Assembly: GCF_028858725.1 (NCBI RefSeq)
Contig: NC_084781.1
Location: 5,340,513 to 5,404,512 of the forward strand
DNA length: 64,000 nt
Reading direction: 5' to 3'
DNA from: Colius striatus
Taxonomy: Eukaryota; Chordata; Aves; Coliiformes; Coliidae
The position numbers were made by a program, and so were the translations under genes. Below are positions 29,553 through 41,900 of this stretch, piece after piece; the stretch's first letter is position 1, and every line of letters begins with the position of its first letter. Below the pieces are notes generated by a model that saw nothing but the letters and a program-made list of their open reading frames with translations, was not told the origin of the DNA and made no database searches.

Positions 29553-32500
29553 TAGTCTTGTGCCTGAGTAATGGCATTCAATCCTAGGAAGAAAGGAAAG
29601 TGCTTACAAAAATGATATCAACATACTCTGTCTTCTCAAACGCTCTTAGAGCAACCAGCAAAGTTGGTCATGTTACCCTTAGTGCTGTTCTACTGAATAC
29701 TGATTCTTTAGATCACAAATTCTTTGCTCTGAATAGTTAAAAACTGGAGTGAGTGCATCACAAAGATCGTTTCAGTTAATTTTACTAGCTTTCACCCATA
29801 AATGTCTTACTGTTAAAATGCACAAAAAGAATCCTGGACTTACCCTCAGGAAGCTTACCTTGCAACAATTCTCAAACAAACTGCATTTAGAATAAAATGT
29901 TTCAAAAGATTTAATGAACAGGGAAAAAGGCTTCGCTTCTTCACTCTTCATTTCCTTCCCTTTCCATGGCTAGCTCAGTAACCTATTCGCTGAGCACTCA
30001 GCAGTCCTTCACTGGTAGATGTGCCTCTGGGGATGGCTCTTTAGGTGGTCCCTGGGTGCCTCATCTCTTCCCCTGGGACTCCTGGTTTGGAGTGTCCCCA
30101 GTCTGGGCCGTGGGTCAGCCCCATGCCTGTAGCCTTTGTGTACACTCTGTTGTCATGGTCACTCAGCTGGGGCTCGGGCATGGAGACCAGACTATTGCTT
30201 TGAAATGTGCAGATGGCTCCTGTCATAGGAAGCTTTGTTGCAAAAGAGGTTTCTATGGGCAAAGTCAATACAAAGCACGCATGGTGTTTCTATCCTGCTC
30301 CTGTGGACAAATGGCTACAGGTTGGGTCACAGATTCCAAAGGTGGTCCAGGTGTGTCACAGGTAGCAGTTCAGGCACACCTCTCTAGGAAGATGCCCCTG
30401 AAAAGACAAACAGCTCCTGGCACTAAACTGCAGTGAGAGGCACATGCTACACATTTCACCCAATGGTGACCACAACACTCTTTCTTGGGGACCTAGCCAG
30501 CCATTTCTGTGTGCTTGCTCTTGACCTGTTCAGCTCACTGCAGTCCTCTCACTCCCTTGCATTTCAGATCTTCTTTCTACTTTCTTCCTCACAGTCAGCA
30601 CTAATGCAGCCCCATCCTGCTGCCACTGAAGTTGGAGTGAGGGGCAGAAAGCAGATAGATAAGTCTGGATTGGTACAATGCTGACTGTCCCACCTTAGGC
30701 TGTCCTTTCCTCCATGCTAGTCACACCAGCAACCAAGACAGAGCAAGAGAAAAGACATTTTGTGCTCTCCATCACCCCCAGTGAGAGGAGAAACTACAAG
30801 GGAAAGAGAACATGCTCCTTGCTATGTTAACAACAGTGGCAAGATGTGATTCTTGGCTGGTGATTTGTTTTGTCACACCATTGCAGTTTGCCTGCTTACC
30901 TGCACAATTATGGATGTCCTCATAGAGCTTGTTTCAAAGACCGTTTACATTGGGCAGTGCTTTCTTTAGGCAGGAGTCTTCTCCTGATCGGTGCAATTAG
31001 CATGGTCATGCTGTCATGTGCTTTGTAATTGTGCTTTGCATAATTAAATGCAATACCCATGGTAAAACCACTAACCAGAAAAATTATCTGCAAGCATCTA
31101 TCAGTTTTTTACAGAACACACACTGAGTGATCAAGTGGAAATAAAAACCTTAATCAGAACACAGCTTATTTCCAAAATACCTTTCTTAAGTTTAATCAAA
31201 CCCAGAAAGTGTCAAATTTATGAGCAATCAACATATTTAACTTTTAGTTGTGGCTTTGATTGAAATCAGTTCCTGATCTGTTTCATTCAAAAATGATCCT
31301 TTGCATAGAGACTGTGTGATTGAAATAAAAGTGTAAGTTTGTAATATCCAGTTATGAGGTTTCTTCTGTGCTCAGACGTAACGGTGAAGTCAGTTGAACT
31401 GGTGCTGTGTATGTGCAGCACTGCTATTGTTTGTACTTAGCTGTTACCTCATACTTCTGAAGTGATCAGGCCAGAATACAGCCTGACAAAGCAAATGCAA
31501 AGTGCTTTTCTCTGAGAAGGTTGTCACCTAGAACGTTTTCCCACATGGAAATAGCTCAGGCTTACTGATTTTTGTATCAACAGTTACAAACTTCAGCTTC
31601 TTACCTGGACAAACTCTCTCTTGAAAAAATGATCCACCATCCACAAAAATCAAATAGCTTGTAGAAGAACGATTGCTACTAGCAGATGCACTTTGCTCTG
31701 TTAGTTCCATGTACTCAATCCTTCAAAGCAAGAAAACTGTACAAATTCTGCGAGGGTGGCTCTTGCCAGTAGGGTGTTTAGAGAAACAGTGTTTGCTCTT
31801 GGTTTGGCCTGCAGTTACTAGAGAAACTGTGTCCGACTCTTTCCCTTTGTCCTTCATGCCTAGGCTTGCCTGGTGACCCAGGAGACCCATAATTTAATCT
31901 GGCTAAGAATGCTTGTGCTGAGTTAGGGGCCTGATCTGAATCCCACTGAAGTCTTTGAAGAGATTGCCATTGATTGCAGCGAGATCTGGGTTGTCCCATG
32001 AATGTCCAGGCACTGTAATGCAGTGTTTTTAGTTGTTTGGGTTTTCTCTCTTCTTAATAAGAATTTTAAACCAACAGCACCATTTGACAAAAGGTATAAA
32101 TCATAGAATGGTGGGGTTGGAAGGGACCTTTAGAGATCATCTAGCCCACCCCTCCTGCAGAAGCAGGGTCACCTAGATCAGGTAGCAAATGTTTACTCAT
32201 TTTTCTCATGCATCATATCAGTCATTGGCTATTCATCATGTTCTCTGCAAAATGTGCTGGGATGTTAACAGTTTCTGTTTGCATGCAACTGTGAATGAGC
32301 AAGAGCATAATTTGTTCACTGTTACTTAAGGGATGTCACATGGGGATGGATTGTTTACATTTTGGTTTTGATGTTTTGGTCCTTACCTGTTTATTATCCA
32401 GACACAGTACCCAGAGATACATTTTCTTCAAGTCAGTGACAATTGACAACATTGTGAAGGATTTGAGTTCAGTGAATGTACTTAAGAGACAGCTTTTCTC

Positions 32501-35330
32501 ATCACTCAAATGGGGAGCCAGAAATACCCTCTGCTATTCTGCTTTCTGTGCCATTAACAGTAATACTTCGGAACTCTTGCATGGTATTACAAATATCAAG
32601 TTTAAAATTCTGTATCAACAATAACCTTAATAATTAGAGGCAGTTGGATGAATTGCCAAGAACCTTGCTTTAATTTTCCTGCATTTGATGTTGTAGATGT
32701 GTGCAGTTTGGCCTGGGTTTTGCCTCTTAACATCCAAGAAATAGCACCTTGTTGCGTGACTGATTGCCCTGCTGTACTCTGGTTTCTCAGGTGAAGTTTG
32801 TTTACTGTTGCCTTGCAGTTTATATGTTAACTATGGGAACAAATAGCTCAACAAAAGAAGGTGTTGTAGAGATTCAGACTTCTCTTTGATTGTCCTTTGT
32901 GGAATCTGGTCACTTCATTCTTTTGTCAGAGAATTTCCTAACTGGAGGGCCTGCCTGGACAAGTTGAGGAAAGTAGGAAGGCAGAAGTTAGTTCAAATTC
33001 CAACAACTGATGTGTCCTACTGATTCAAACCAGGCTGGCATTTACTGATGAAAAGACAGTAACTGGATAATTCCTGAGACTGAACTGTATCATGGTCAGA
33101 TATTACATGAAAGTTGTGATCAAATCATGGACCTCAGGGAAGGAGATGAACTCCCTATGATACCTGCTGCTGTTTTGCCATGGGAATGTTATTTTTGCCT
33201 TGATAGGTCAAGAATAAAAGGAAAAATAAGGTTTAGAGGAAGAAGTCATATTTTTATTAGATTATAATATGATATTGTGAAAAAATTACATGAAGGTAAA
33301 GAAACCAGACTAAAAGGCAACTTCCTAACATCTGCAAGACAACATTGTCTCTGGAGGAGTCACCATCTGTATGGCTGTGATTGTGAATGAAACCCTGAGT
33401 AGACTAAACTGTAATAGAGAAGAGCTTAAAAAATGATAATTATGTGTCTATTTTAGGTGGCAAATCTTGCTCCCATTTGATATTTTCCTGGACATTGGTT
33501 TTGTCAGCAGAGTTATTTTCTTAGAAGTAAAGACACTAGAAAAGGAGTTGGTTCATAACATTTCCCTCATACTTTACATCAGTGTATTCACTCTTCAAAT
33601 GAGAAACAAAGCCCCATTTTTCATAATGCTCACTTCTTACACAGCTCAGCTGAAATCTGGAATCTAAGTGATTAAAAGTTTCAAATTGAGAACTTTTTTT
33701 TGTTGCTGTTGTTCTTTTGTCATCTGACCACACAATGGCTGTTTAAGAGCAAGTTAACATTGCTGTGCCTGAAAACATGGTCTTTGCTGTTTACAAGGGA
33801 AAATGTTTAGGTTCAAAAACGACCCATCAGTTCTGCGACATTTTTAAAACAAGTTTCATCTCTAGAATGAAATTCAGGCCTCTGGCATGAAAGTCCAGTT
33901 TGTCTGTTGAAGAATGCTTGTCTGTGGCCCAGAGCTAATTTTGGTGTGCTGGATGCAGACAGCCAGCACTGAGCAAAAAATCTTCACAGGCTGAAGAGAA
34001 AGAGGCTAACCAACTGCTAACAAATGTCTGGAAATTCTTCCTGGCAAGGCATAACAGTGGTTTCCTCTTGTCCTACATCATTCTCCAACAAGCGTGGAAC
34101 AGGCTACCGTTGCCCTCTTATGCTATATGGGAAAGGGAAGGAATGACTCATAGCTCATGTATGGAACCAAATCCTCATGTGTCATCACAAGCAGCCAAGT
34201 ACAGTGCAGAGCACTGGGTAAGGACACTCTTGTGGAGAAAACACTGGTGTACTACACTCCTGGCACTGCTCAATGCTTATTCTGAAGATTCATTATCTCA
34301 GTCTATCTCAGACTTTGATTTCTCTTTCATTTGAGTAGTTATTGAAAGGTCTCTGTTTGTCAAGGAAGAATTTTGATGGGTAAGAAAAAGAGAAGGCTCT
34401 TTTTTTGGTAATTTATTACTCCTTACTCAAAGCCAGAGTTTCTACTAAATGTCTTAGTACGATTTTGGGGGGTTTTTTAACCATGCAGAATGAAAGTGTA
34501 AAGAGACTGACTGTGTAAATGGAGGAGAATGTAAATCCAGAAACAGCCAGACATTTATGGTTTAAGGTACACTTCTGCAAAGATATCCACCTCTGCAAAT
34601 TTGTGCCTTCATGCTTTATTTTTGTCATCCTCTGTCTTGTACCACAACCTCTTCGTGAGACTGAAATGTAAGCACTTGAATTGCTTGGCTCTAACATCTA
34701 CAGTCACTTTAAGTGCCAGGTTAATACTCAGCTCTTTTTACCTTAATTTATTCTTTTGTTTTGACAGTTCCTGATTCCTGACACTGGAGGCACAACTCCC
34801 TGAGACAGCAAAATTAAAAATGAACACATCAACTATTCTCTGAATGTGCCCCAGCTAAGTGTTAAACAATGCAGCACTCAGATTGGAGAAACAACTCAGG
34901 TATTAACTCTTTAACAGTTAGAGACATTCACACTCTGTATGAAATACCTCAAAAATGAAATAAATCTGTAATGAGAAGGTTGAAATGGATGATGATGGAA
35001 ACTCATGTTATGATGAGTACAGAGTCATCCAACTTTCAAAACAGAGAACACCAAACGTGAGAACTTCACAAGGAGACTAACTGTGTTGTATAAAGTCTGC
35101 TAGAATCAGTCAAGTTGAATTTGAACTATTCATTGATAAGCCTGGTTCTATTTTTCTCATGGTGAATATTTCACTTGAACATTTCACAGATGTTTAGAAC
35201 ACAGATTGATGGACATAACAGAATACAATCCTGAGTCAAAGATACCCTAAAAGAAGGGGCTGAAACTGGAATAAAACCAAGTAGATTGGAAATAGCTTTG
35301 AAGCCAGCATGCTTGTTACTGTAATGGGGA
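29553..35330. other. Intergenic region between miR-34b and BTG4
   Basis: The primary miR-34b/c transcript must start somewhere here, but no CpG island is visible. A GC-richer patch at about 29.97-30.44 kb holds a 156-codon plus-strand open frame with no recognisable domain or splice context; it may be an old repeat. One CR1 fragment lies at 32.10-32.18 kb. No other gene seen. Confidence 0.5.
32101..32183 (-). mobile_element. CR1 LINE 3'-end fragment
   Basis: TCATAGAATGGTGGGGTTGG, then AAGGGACCTTTAGAGATCAT, then CTAGCCCACCCCTCCTGCAG match the familiar 3' portion of avian CR1 in its reverse-complement form. It is about 85 bp and isolated. With the fragment near 7.0 kb it marks the genome as avian. 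Confidence 0.88.
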
Positions 35331-35331
35331 A

Positions 35332-35386
35332 CACCTGAATGTTGTTAACACTCCTCAGAGCCACATGGGTTTCTGCTCTATATAAA
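35332..35386 (+). promoter_or_regulatory. BTG4 TATA box with upstream E-boxes
   Basis: TATATAAA lies at 35379-35386, preceded by E-boxes CACATG (35362-35367) and CACCTG (35332-35337). There is no CpG island. Oocyte genes driven by FIGLA use CANNTG sites close to the TATA box, so this layout fits the oocyte-restricted expression known for BTG4. The assignment is inferred from position; transcription should start near 35.41 kb. Confidence 0.6.
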
Positions 35387-35409
35387 CCCTAAGCAAGCTA
35401 TGCTAGAGG

Positions 35410-35554
35410 AAGAGTGAAGGGGATTTTGGGTGATGGGGTTTTCACTGCCTTTGTAAGTGATAGAGGTTCTTGTAGTTCTTAGTCTCTCTTGGTTGCTCTT
35501 TGAAGCAGTCTATAAAGTACATCTCAGGTATTTTCAACAACTGCAGTCTGCAAA
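35410..35554 (+). other. BTG4: Probable BTG4 5'-UTR exon
   Basis: Between the TATA box and a good donor (CTGCAAAG|GTAATG, GT at 35555-35556) lies a likely untranslated first exon. It would splice to the acceptor CCCAACAG at 35893-35894, 29 bp before the BTG4 start codon. The 5' boundary is only an estimate from the TATA position. Confidence 0.5.
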
Positions 35555-35923
35555 GGTAATGTTTGTAGCCTTCATTTTGTACAAAAGAGTTATGTAACTG
35601 TAAGAGCTGCTGATTGATGTCTGTAGTGTGTTAGTGATGTGTAATAAGGAGTGTTATCTTTTAAATGTTTTTCTTCTTAAATATTCTCTTAACTGGCTGT
35701 GAGTTCCTTCTAGCAACACATCAAATTGATTTCACTACTCAAAATTTACTGGACTGGCAATTGTGTTTATCTAGGTTCTGTCTGTCATGGCTTGTGCAGG
35801 GTTTGTAATATCTGTCCTTGGAGCTTGATAGTACCTTAATGTTATTGATTCTCAGTAATGTAGTGTCTCATCTCTACTGATTATTGCCCAACAGCTAAAG
35901 CACCCTGTGCTCTTCAACTTAAA

Positions 35924-37498
35924 ATGAAAGAGGAAATTGCTGCTGCAGTCTTCTTCATCACAAGGCTAGTGAAGAGGGAAGACAAGTTGAGCAAGCGTAA
36001 AATAGAGAAATTTGCAGCTAAGCTGACAACAATACTGTTTGAAAAGTATAAGAATCACTGGTACTTGGACAATCCATCCAGAGGACAAGCCTTCAGGTAG
36101 CAGGCTACTTTGTAGAAGGGGAGGGCGAAAGGGAGCCTTTGCATGATACTCAAGATGCAATGAATACCTTTTCACTGTCTGGAGCCCTTCAACTGGAAGT
36201 GGCACAAAACTGAAAGAACCACTTGTCTCTCTCTTCAAATTCAGGAACAAAGTGTTATTAACTAGTAAAGAGATACCTATTTTGAAAGCAGTGTCACAGT
36301 TTGTGCATGTGTATGGCTAGAGAGTTAAGGTGGAAATTGAAGGACAATGTGTGTGATGTCTTGAGCAGCCCTCTGACTTCTTGAATGAAGAATTCAAGTC
36401 ATCTTTAACTTGTGGAATTCTTGTAATGGCTTAATTCTCTTAATTACTGATAACATGAGTTGTTGCATTATGGGTTTAAAAAATCAGTCTTGTTTGGTGT
36501 TATAAATCAGCTTGTCAGGCTAATTTGCTGGTTAGGATTATGAGTGAGAACTTACGAGAGAGTAAATAGTGAGCTGAAGTGTACTTCTGTAAGAGCAGAT
36601 CTTGTAAAGTTGTAGAGAAATCTTAACCCACCTGCATTTTATCCTTACCTAGGTGTATAAGGATAAACAAACATCAAGCAAGAGATCCACTGCTGGAGCA
36701 AGCTTGTGTGGAGAGTAATGTGGACTTCAATAACCTTGGCTTGCCAAAGGAAATGACACTGTGGGTTGATCCATTTGAGGTGTGTTGCAGGTGAGTTGAA
36801 ACCGTGGCTTCCATGTTAAGTGTCTTGTATCAACTTTATCAACTCCAAGCCCACTGCTAGAGTCTTAGCATCTGAGACTGTACCTCCTTCCTAGTATAGG
36901 ATGGCTACTAACACATGCCCATAGTGCTAGTGCAGAGCTGCATGATACAAATACAGTCACTTTCAGATATGGTGAAAAGAACCGACCCTTCACAATTGCG
37001 CACTTTGAAGGAGAGGAGAACCCAGAGCTTCCTCAGCAGATCAGCTATGCTGTTGACAGGGCAGCACTAGACTATCATTCGGGCATCTCTTCAGATGAGG
37101 AGAGCTTCCATAAAGAGCCAAAAGCTATCCCTACTGTCAGCAATCCTAACAGTGTCTACCAGGTAAGGATGTGGTGATTTTATGTGGTTTTCAGTAAGAA
37201 CCAGCTTCTGCCCTCTAGGTTCCTTCATGAAGGAATGTAATAGCCTTAACAACTGATGACTGGCCTAATCTTCTCTTTTACCCAAGCACTCCTTATCATG
37301 GTCTTATTTCTTGCTGTTTAGTTAAGTGACTACTGCAAGGCACCCATACAGCCCTGGTCTCAGTATCTTCATAGGAAGACCTTTATGATTGATGGCTCTT
37401 CCTATGCCCAGCACAAGGGTTATAAAGCCTACCGGCCAGCTGCCGCTTTCACAGGACTGCGTGTTGATAGATACCACTGGATCAATACCAAGCGCTAG
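35924..37498 (+). CDS. BTG4: BTG4, BTG/Tob family, complete, four coding exons
   Basis: BTG4 bridges the CCR4-NOT deadenylase (via CNOT7/8) to translating mRNA through eIF4E and drives clearance of maternal transcripts at the egg-to-embryo transition. Exons 35924-36096, 36653-36790, 36967-37162 and 37322-37498 join in phase and encode 227 residues (human 223 as I recall). The BTG domain fills roughly residues 1-125: start [17 protein letters not shown], box A region [20 protein letters not shown] and [19 protein letters not shown], then [18 protein letters not shown] and box [21 protein letters not shown]. The acidic linker and the C-terminal tail ([13 protein letters not shown] ... GYKAYRPA) also follow the mammalian protein. 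The gene is divergent from the miR-34b/c unit, about 6 kb away, and converges with the large unnamed gene. Confidence 0.97.
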
Positions 37499-37730
37499 AG
37501 CTGTGCCTGCATGTGTTCTAGGCTGTTGAAACACTGAGCTGTGGTATGAGATGAAGACTGGCACTGCTAAGATCCTTAAAAATTGAAAGCACTGACTATT
37601 TCCTCTCTTACTTTGTTTATCTGAAACTTTGGATTTTATTGTATACATTTTAATGTTTTATTGATATTAATATAAGATGGAAAATTAATGTGAGACTCCA
37701 CTTGTAAGTTAAAAAGGAAATATATATATC

Positions 37731-37736
37731 AATAAA
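37731..37736 (+). terminator. BTG4: BTG4 poly(A) signal
   Basis: AATAAA occurs 233 bp after the BTG4 stop, in an AT-rich 3' UTR and followed by a T-rich stretch. It is the best candidate for the 3' end. Confidence 0.65.
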
Positions 37737-37741
37737 TCTAC

Positions 37742-38889
37742 TCCTATTTTTTTTAAAAGCTGTCTAATCTGCTGTCAATGCCCTGAAGGGGAGTTAAACT
37801 TCTCAGAGAAAACACAAGGAAGAAGACAAATATTCTCTGAATGATAATCTGCTTCCTTCGGGCAAAGGCAGCAAGAGTAGCTGTGTTCTGAGGAAAGCAC
37901 CTCCATGTCACAAGCAGCAGCATCTCTTTGCTTCCCCATGAGTGAAGCTTGGATAGATGCAGCTGTGCAAGACTTCCTTGTAGGCTTTTTCTTGCTGACT
38001 CTGGCTTACATCTCAGAAGAACACTATCAGGGCCAGGAGAGGAGCCTAATAGAGGATGATGTAGCTTTCCACAGCTCTCACCTAACACAGCACCTTCTAG
38101 AATGATGCAGCTGTTAACTCTAAGGATGTTGAGCTGACAGTACTATGGCTTGCAGGAAATCTTTTCTCTTAGCTTGAAACAACTTGAGCCAAGCTGTCTT
38201 CTCCCTAGTCCAGAATTCCAGACAGAGGGAGACTACTCTTTCAGGTTACAGAAGTGATGTCAAGAGCTTCTTTCCTGCTGGTTAAGCTGAAAGTGATAAA
38301 CTAGCTTTTCAAAACTTCATGGCTCATGTAAAGACATTTCCTTGTCACTTATTGCATCCTTTCTAGTTGCAGTCCAACTATTATTACATAGTAAGTGATG
38401 ATGAAAAAACCCTTGCAAATAAGCAGCCCTGAAGGGAAAGCATTTTGTCCTGTAACAGCAAACAACCCTAACCCCAAGAAAGAATAAAAATGATAGTACA
38501 GTTTTTAGCTGAAGTCTCACAGTAGGTGGGAGAAACTAACAGTTGTTGTGTCAAGCCCTAAGTGCTCAATAAACTGTGTTCTAGCTTACTTATCAAACAT
38601 GATATGGAGGGGGGAAAAACATCAAAAAGAGGTCAAGGGCTCTAATCAAGTATTCTCAGTTGGGTATCAGTCATGCTTCATGATGAGTTGGTCTATATTT
38701 CTTCAGAACAAGCCTGCACCAGTCACATTTACTTTTGCACAACAACTTGATGATAAAATTGGTATTAATAAGGCTTGGTAGATCACTCATGCAAAAAGTG
38801 AAAATCCTAATAGAGAGAATTTCCCCTGTAGAAGACCTTATTGTTTAAAGTCTGGGGTTTGTGTGTGACTGTTGTGCTGTGTGGGGGCA
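37742..38889. other. Intergenic gap between two convergent genes
   Basis: About 1.1 kb between the BTG4 poly(A) signal and the probable 3' end of the minus-strand gene. I see no splice-flanked exon; the open frames are unremarkable. Confidence 0.5.
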
Positions 38890-38895
38890 TTTATT
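38890..38895 (-). terminator. Candidate poly(A) signal of the large minus-strand gene
   Basis: AATAAA on the minus strand, only about 30 nt past the predicted stop codon (38925-38927). A functional site here would give a very short 3' UTR; a later signal cannot be excluded. Confidence 0.45.
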
Positions 38896-38924
38896 AAACT
38901 GAGTAAATAAGAGGAGAGGTTTCT

Positions 38925-41900
38925 TCATTCCTGTGAGTCAGAAGCAGCGTTTCCAACTAATTGTATAGGGCTGATCCTTTCTGAATGTGAAGTGGGCAGA
39001 ACAAGTGATGCTATTGAAGCTGAAGCAGTTTCCTGACTTGCTTCAGTCTTTAATGTCTCTGAATGAGCAGCAGATGCTTTCAAAGTGTTCCTTGATGAGT
39101 AACCTGTAGAAGAAACATGAGAGACTCTATTTACTCCTGAATTTTTAGAGTTTAGGTGTAGTCAAACCCTACTACACGTGTCTTAGACTTCTTTTTTTTT
39201 CCTTAACCCTACTGTATTCAGTAGAAGTCAGTTAAACTAACAGTGTTCCTGGCTGTAGGGAAACTAAATGACCTTTCAAGAAGTCATTTATCAGTCTCTT
39301 CTAGTTCTATGTCCACAAAAGAGTGTTTTCTATTTTTTTTTAACAAAAAAGTGTGTTTTATCAAAAGTTCACTGAGAATTGTCTTGATCTGGATATAAGA
39401 ATTCTGAAAGTCTGTTCATGTTGCTTCTTGAGAAGGGAAACCTGTTTTATACCACTGCTTCCTTTTCAACTGCAAATCAACTTCAACAGCAGATACACTT
39501 TAACTCAACAGAATCTTCTTGCTTGTGATTCAGACAGTCACTTCCATTGTAGAATTTGTCTCAAGAATAATTGTGTAGATGGAAACAAACCCTAAGGACA
39601 TACCAATCAATTAATGTTTTGCTGCAGACTGATAACCTAGGAGGTGCCTGCAGTTGATATAGGAACTCCCCAGAGTATTAATTTGGAGGAAAAGAGATGG
39701 AAAATGCACATCTTTCTACTCTGGTTCATTTAATTTTTGTTACTATCTCCAATCCTACTTTACTAGAGTGAAAATAAAACTGATGATTTCCTCCATCTTC
39801 TTGAACTGAAAATAAAATGATAATCCTACTCTTAATTATGCTGGAAATAGTCAAGTTGCACAAGCTAAAATATTGTTACTGAAATGAAAATCAATACTGC
39901 CTCAAAAAAAAGCCCAAAAGCTTTTTAATTCTGTGTGTCTCAATTATTTTAATGCAGTCTCACTGTATAAATAGCCACTAATAAGTTCTAAAGTGCTGAT
40001 GAATCTGCAGGCTTTCCAATTCAGCTAAAATCACCAATGTTTTCAAAAGGAATCAGAGGTGACAGAGAAATGGAAAAAGCAGTAGCTGTATTGCAAAACT
40101 ATTACTTAATTCCTGATGCACTCAAGTACCTGACAGCAATACATGCTCAAAACCAAATCCCCCCATCTCCATTATACATATTTCCTCTGACAGTAAGCAT
40201 GCTGCATTGGTGTTTATCCACTGTATATTTCCAGCAGCCTCCTGAGTGAGTTAGATCTGATAGTAATGAAGACATCCAGTATGAAAAGATCTTTGAAACA
40301 TCAATGATTCACACTGCAGCTGTACAGATAGTTGCCCTAGCAGAGATTGTGGCTCTTCAGAATGAAGAAGGAAATGCATTTTTTTTGCAAGTGGTACTTT
40401 TGCTGGGACATCATCAGAGGAACTTCCTTAGAAATTCCACCATGCTTTTTGTTTCTAGGCTTTCAGAGAAGCATACTTCACAATAACTGTATGTTTCACA
40501 CACTAAAACTTCTTCATCAGTTGAACAGCCTCTGTTTTTCCATCTCCATTTGCTCATAGGTGGCAGGCAGACCTATGCATCAGTAAAATCCTGGTCACAA
40601 TGGCATTTACAATTTTAATATTCTCAAGAGGGGAAGTAAAAGCTTTGCTGTTGATTTCTAGGTTTATACTGTGTTTTTTCTGTTATCAAATTGAGGTTAG
40701 ATTTTTCCATTCTGCAGGAGCTGCAAGACTAAAAAAGCTAAATTAATTCAGGTGCATAAACTATGCATTTTCACATTTACAAACATTAATTTCACAGGTA
40801 AACCAGCTCAATGCTGATACACAGAAAATGCAAGAAATCGAGTTCTGTGCAGCCCTTTTCTCAGTCTTCCCTTTGAGTTTTAACCACCTTTCAGCTTCTA
40901 ACATATTAGTTTAATGAAGTCGCAGTTGTGGGAGTATTGTAAGTGTAGAGAAAGACATTAATTGTTTTGCAAAGTATATATTAACCTTTGTGAGGCCTGG
41001 CAGGAGAAATTTTGAGCCTTACAAATTATTTCAGGGCTGATCCCACTTTGCAGCAAGTTTACACAAATGATAAAGGGTTTGCTCATTAAGTCTCAGGAAA
41101 TCTTGAATTCTTACAAAGTGAAATGGAAATCTGTTCTCAGCTTCCAGATGGGAGAAGCTCTTTGATGATTTTCAAAGTTGAAAGATCCAAACAACATGTT
41201 GTTTAAGGCTAGAATAAAATATGATAACTGATAGAACCTTTATCTTCTCTCTTACCTGATGTCTCATGTGATGTACTACTTTTGCTATTTTTTTCCATCA
41301 TCTGAACTAAACACTTGAGTAGGATCAGGGTTTTTTGGATGACCTTGTAAGTACCATGTGAGGTCCCACTAATGCCATAAAATCTGGTTGTCTGATAGTT
41401 TTCAAAGCACTGTTGTGACCCAGAGAAAAGCACCTGAAACAGCACAAAGCAGACAAAGACCATTTCATGTCTGTCAAAAATAAAACTGGAAAAAAAGTGT
41501 ATACATTCTTTACCTTCTCATGAAAAATTGTGTTCTAATGATCCTATCTCATTTGGACTAACAAGCTTGAAATTAGATAATAGTGATGGTCTCATGGACA
41601 GAGAGTGGTGAACTTTAAAGGAAGGACTCTGAAGAAAGGGGAAGAGGCTTAGGGAAGTGCAATCATCTTTTTATTGTAAGTGATCCAAAATGGAATGTGG
41701 AAACCAATTGATGCAAAGAGTAGGGATCAGGTACTGAGACCATGGAATGAATGGAAAGTGTAGGGTCTGCAGTTCTTGAGAAGCTTTGAAATTTGGAAGG
41801 TCCCTTTAAGAGAGTGAGACTTGTGGTTCTTTGCACTCAAGCAGTTTTGAAAATCATTTTGCATCCAGAAAAAAATTCACAATAGTTGTGGGATGCCTAA

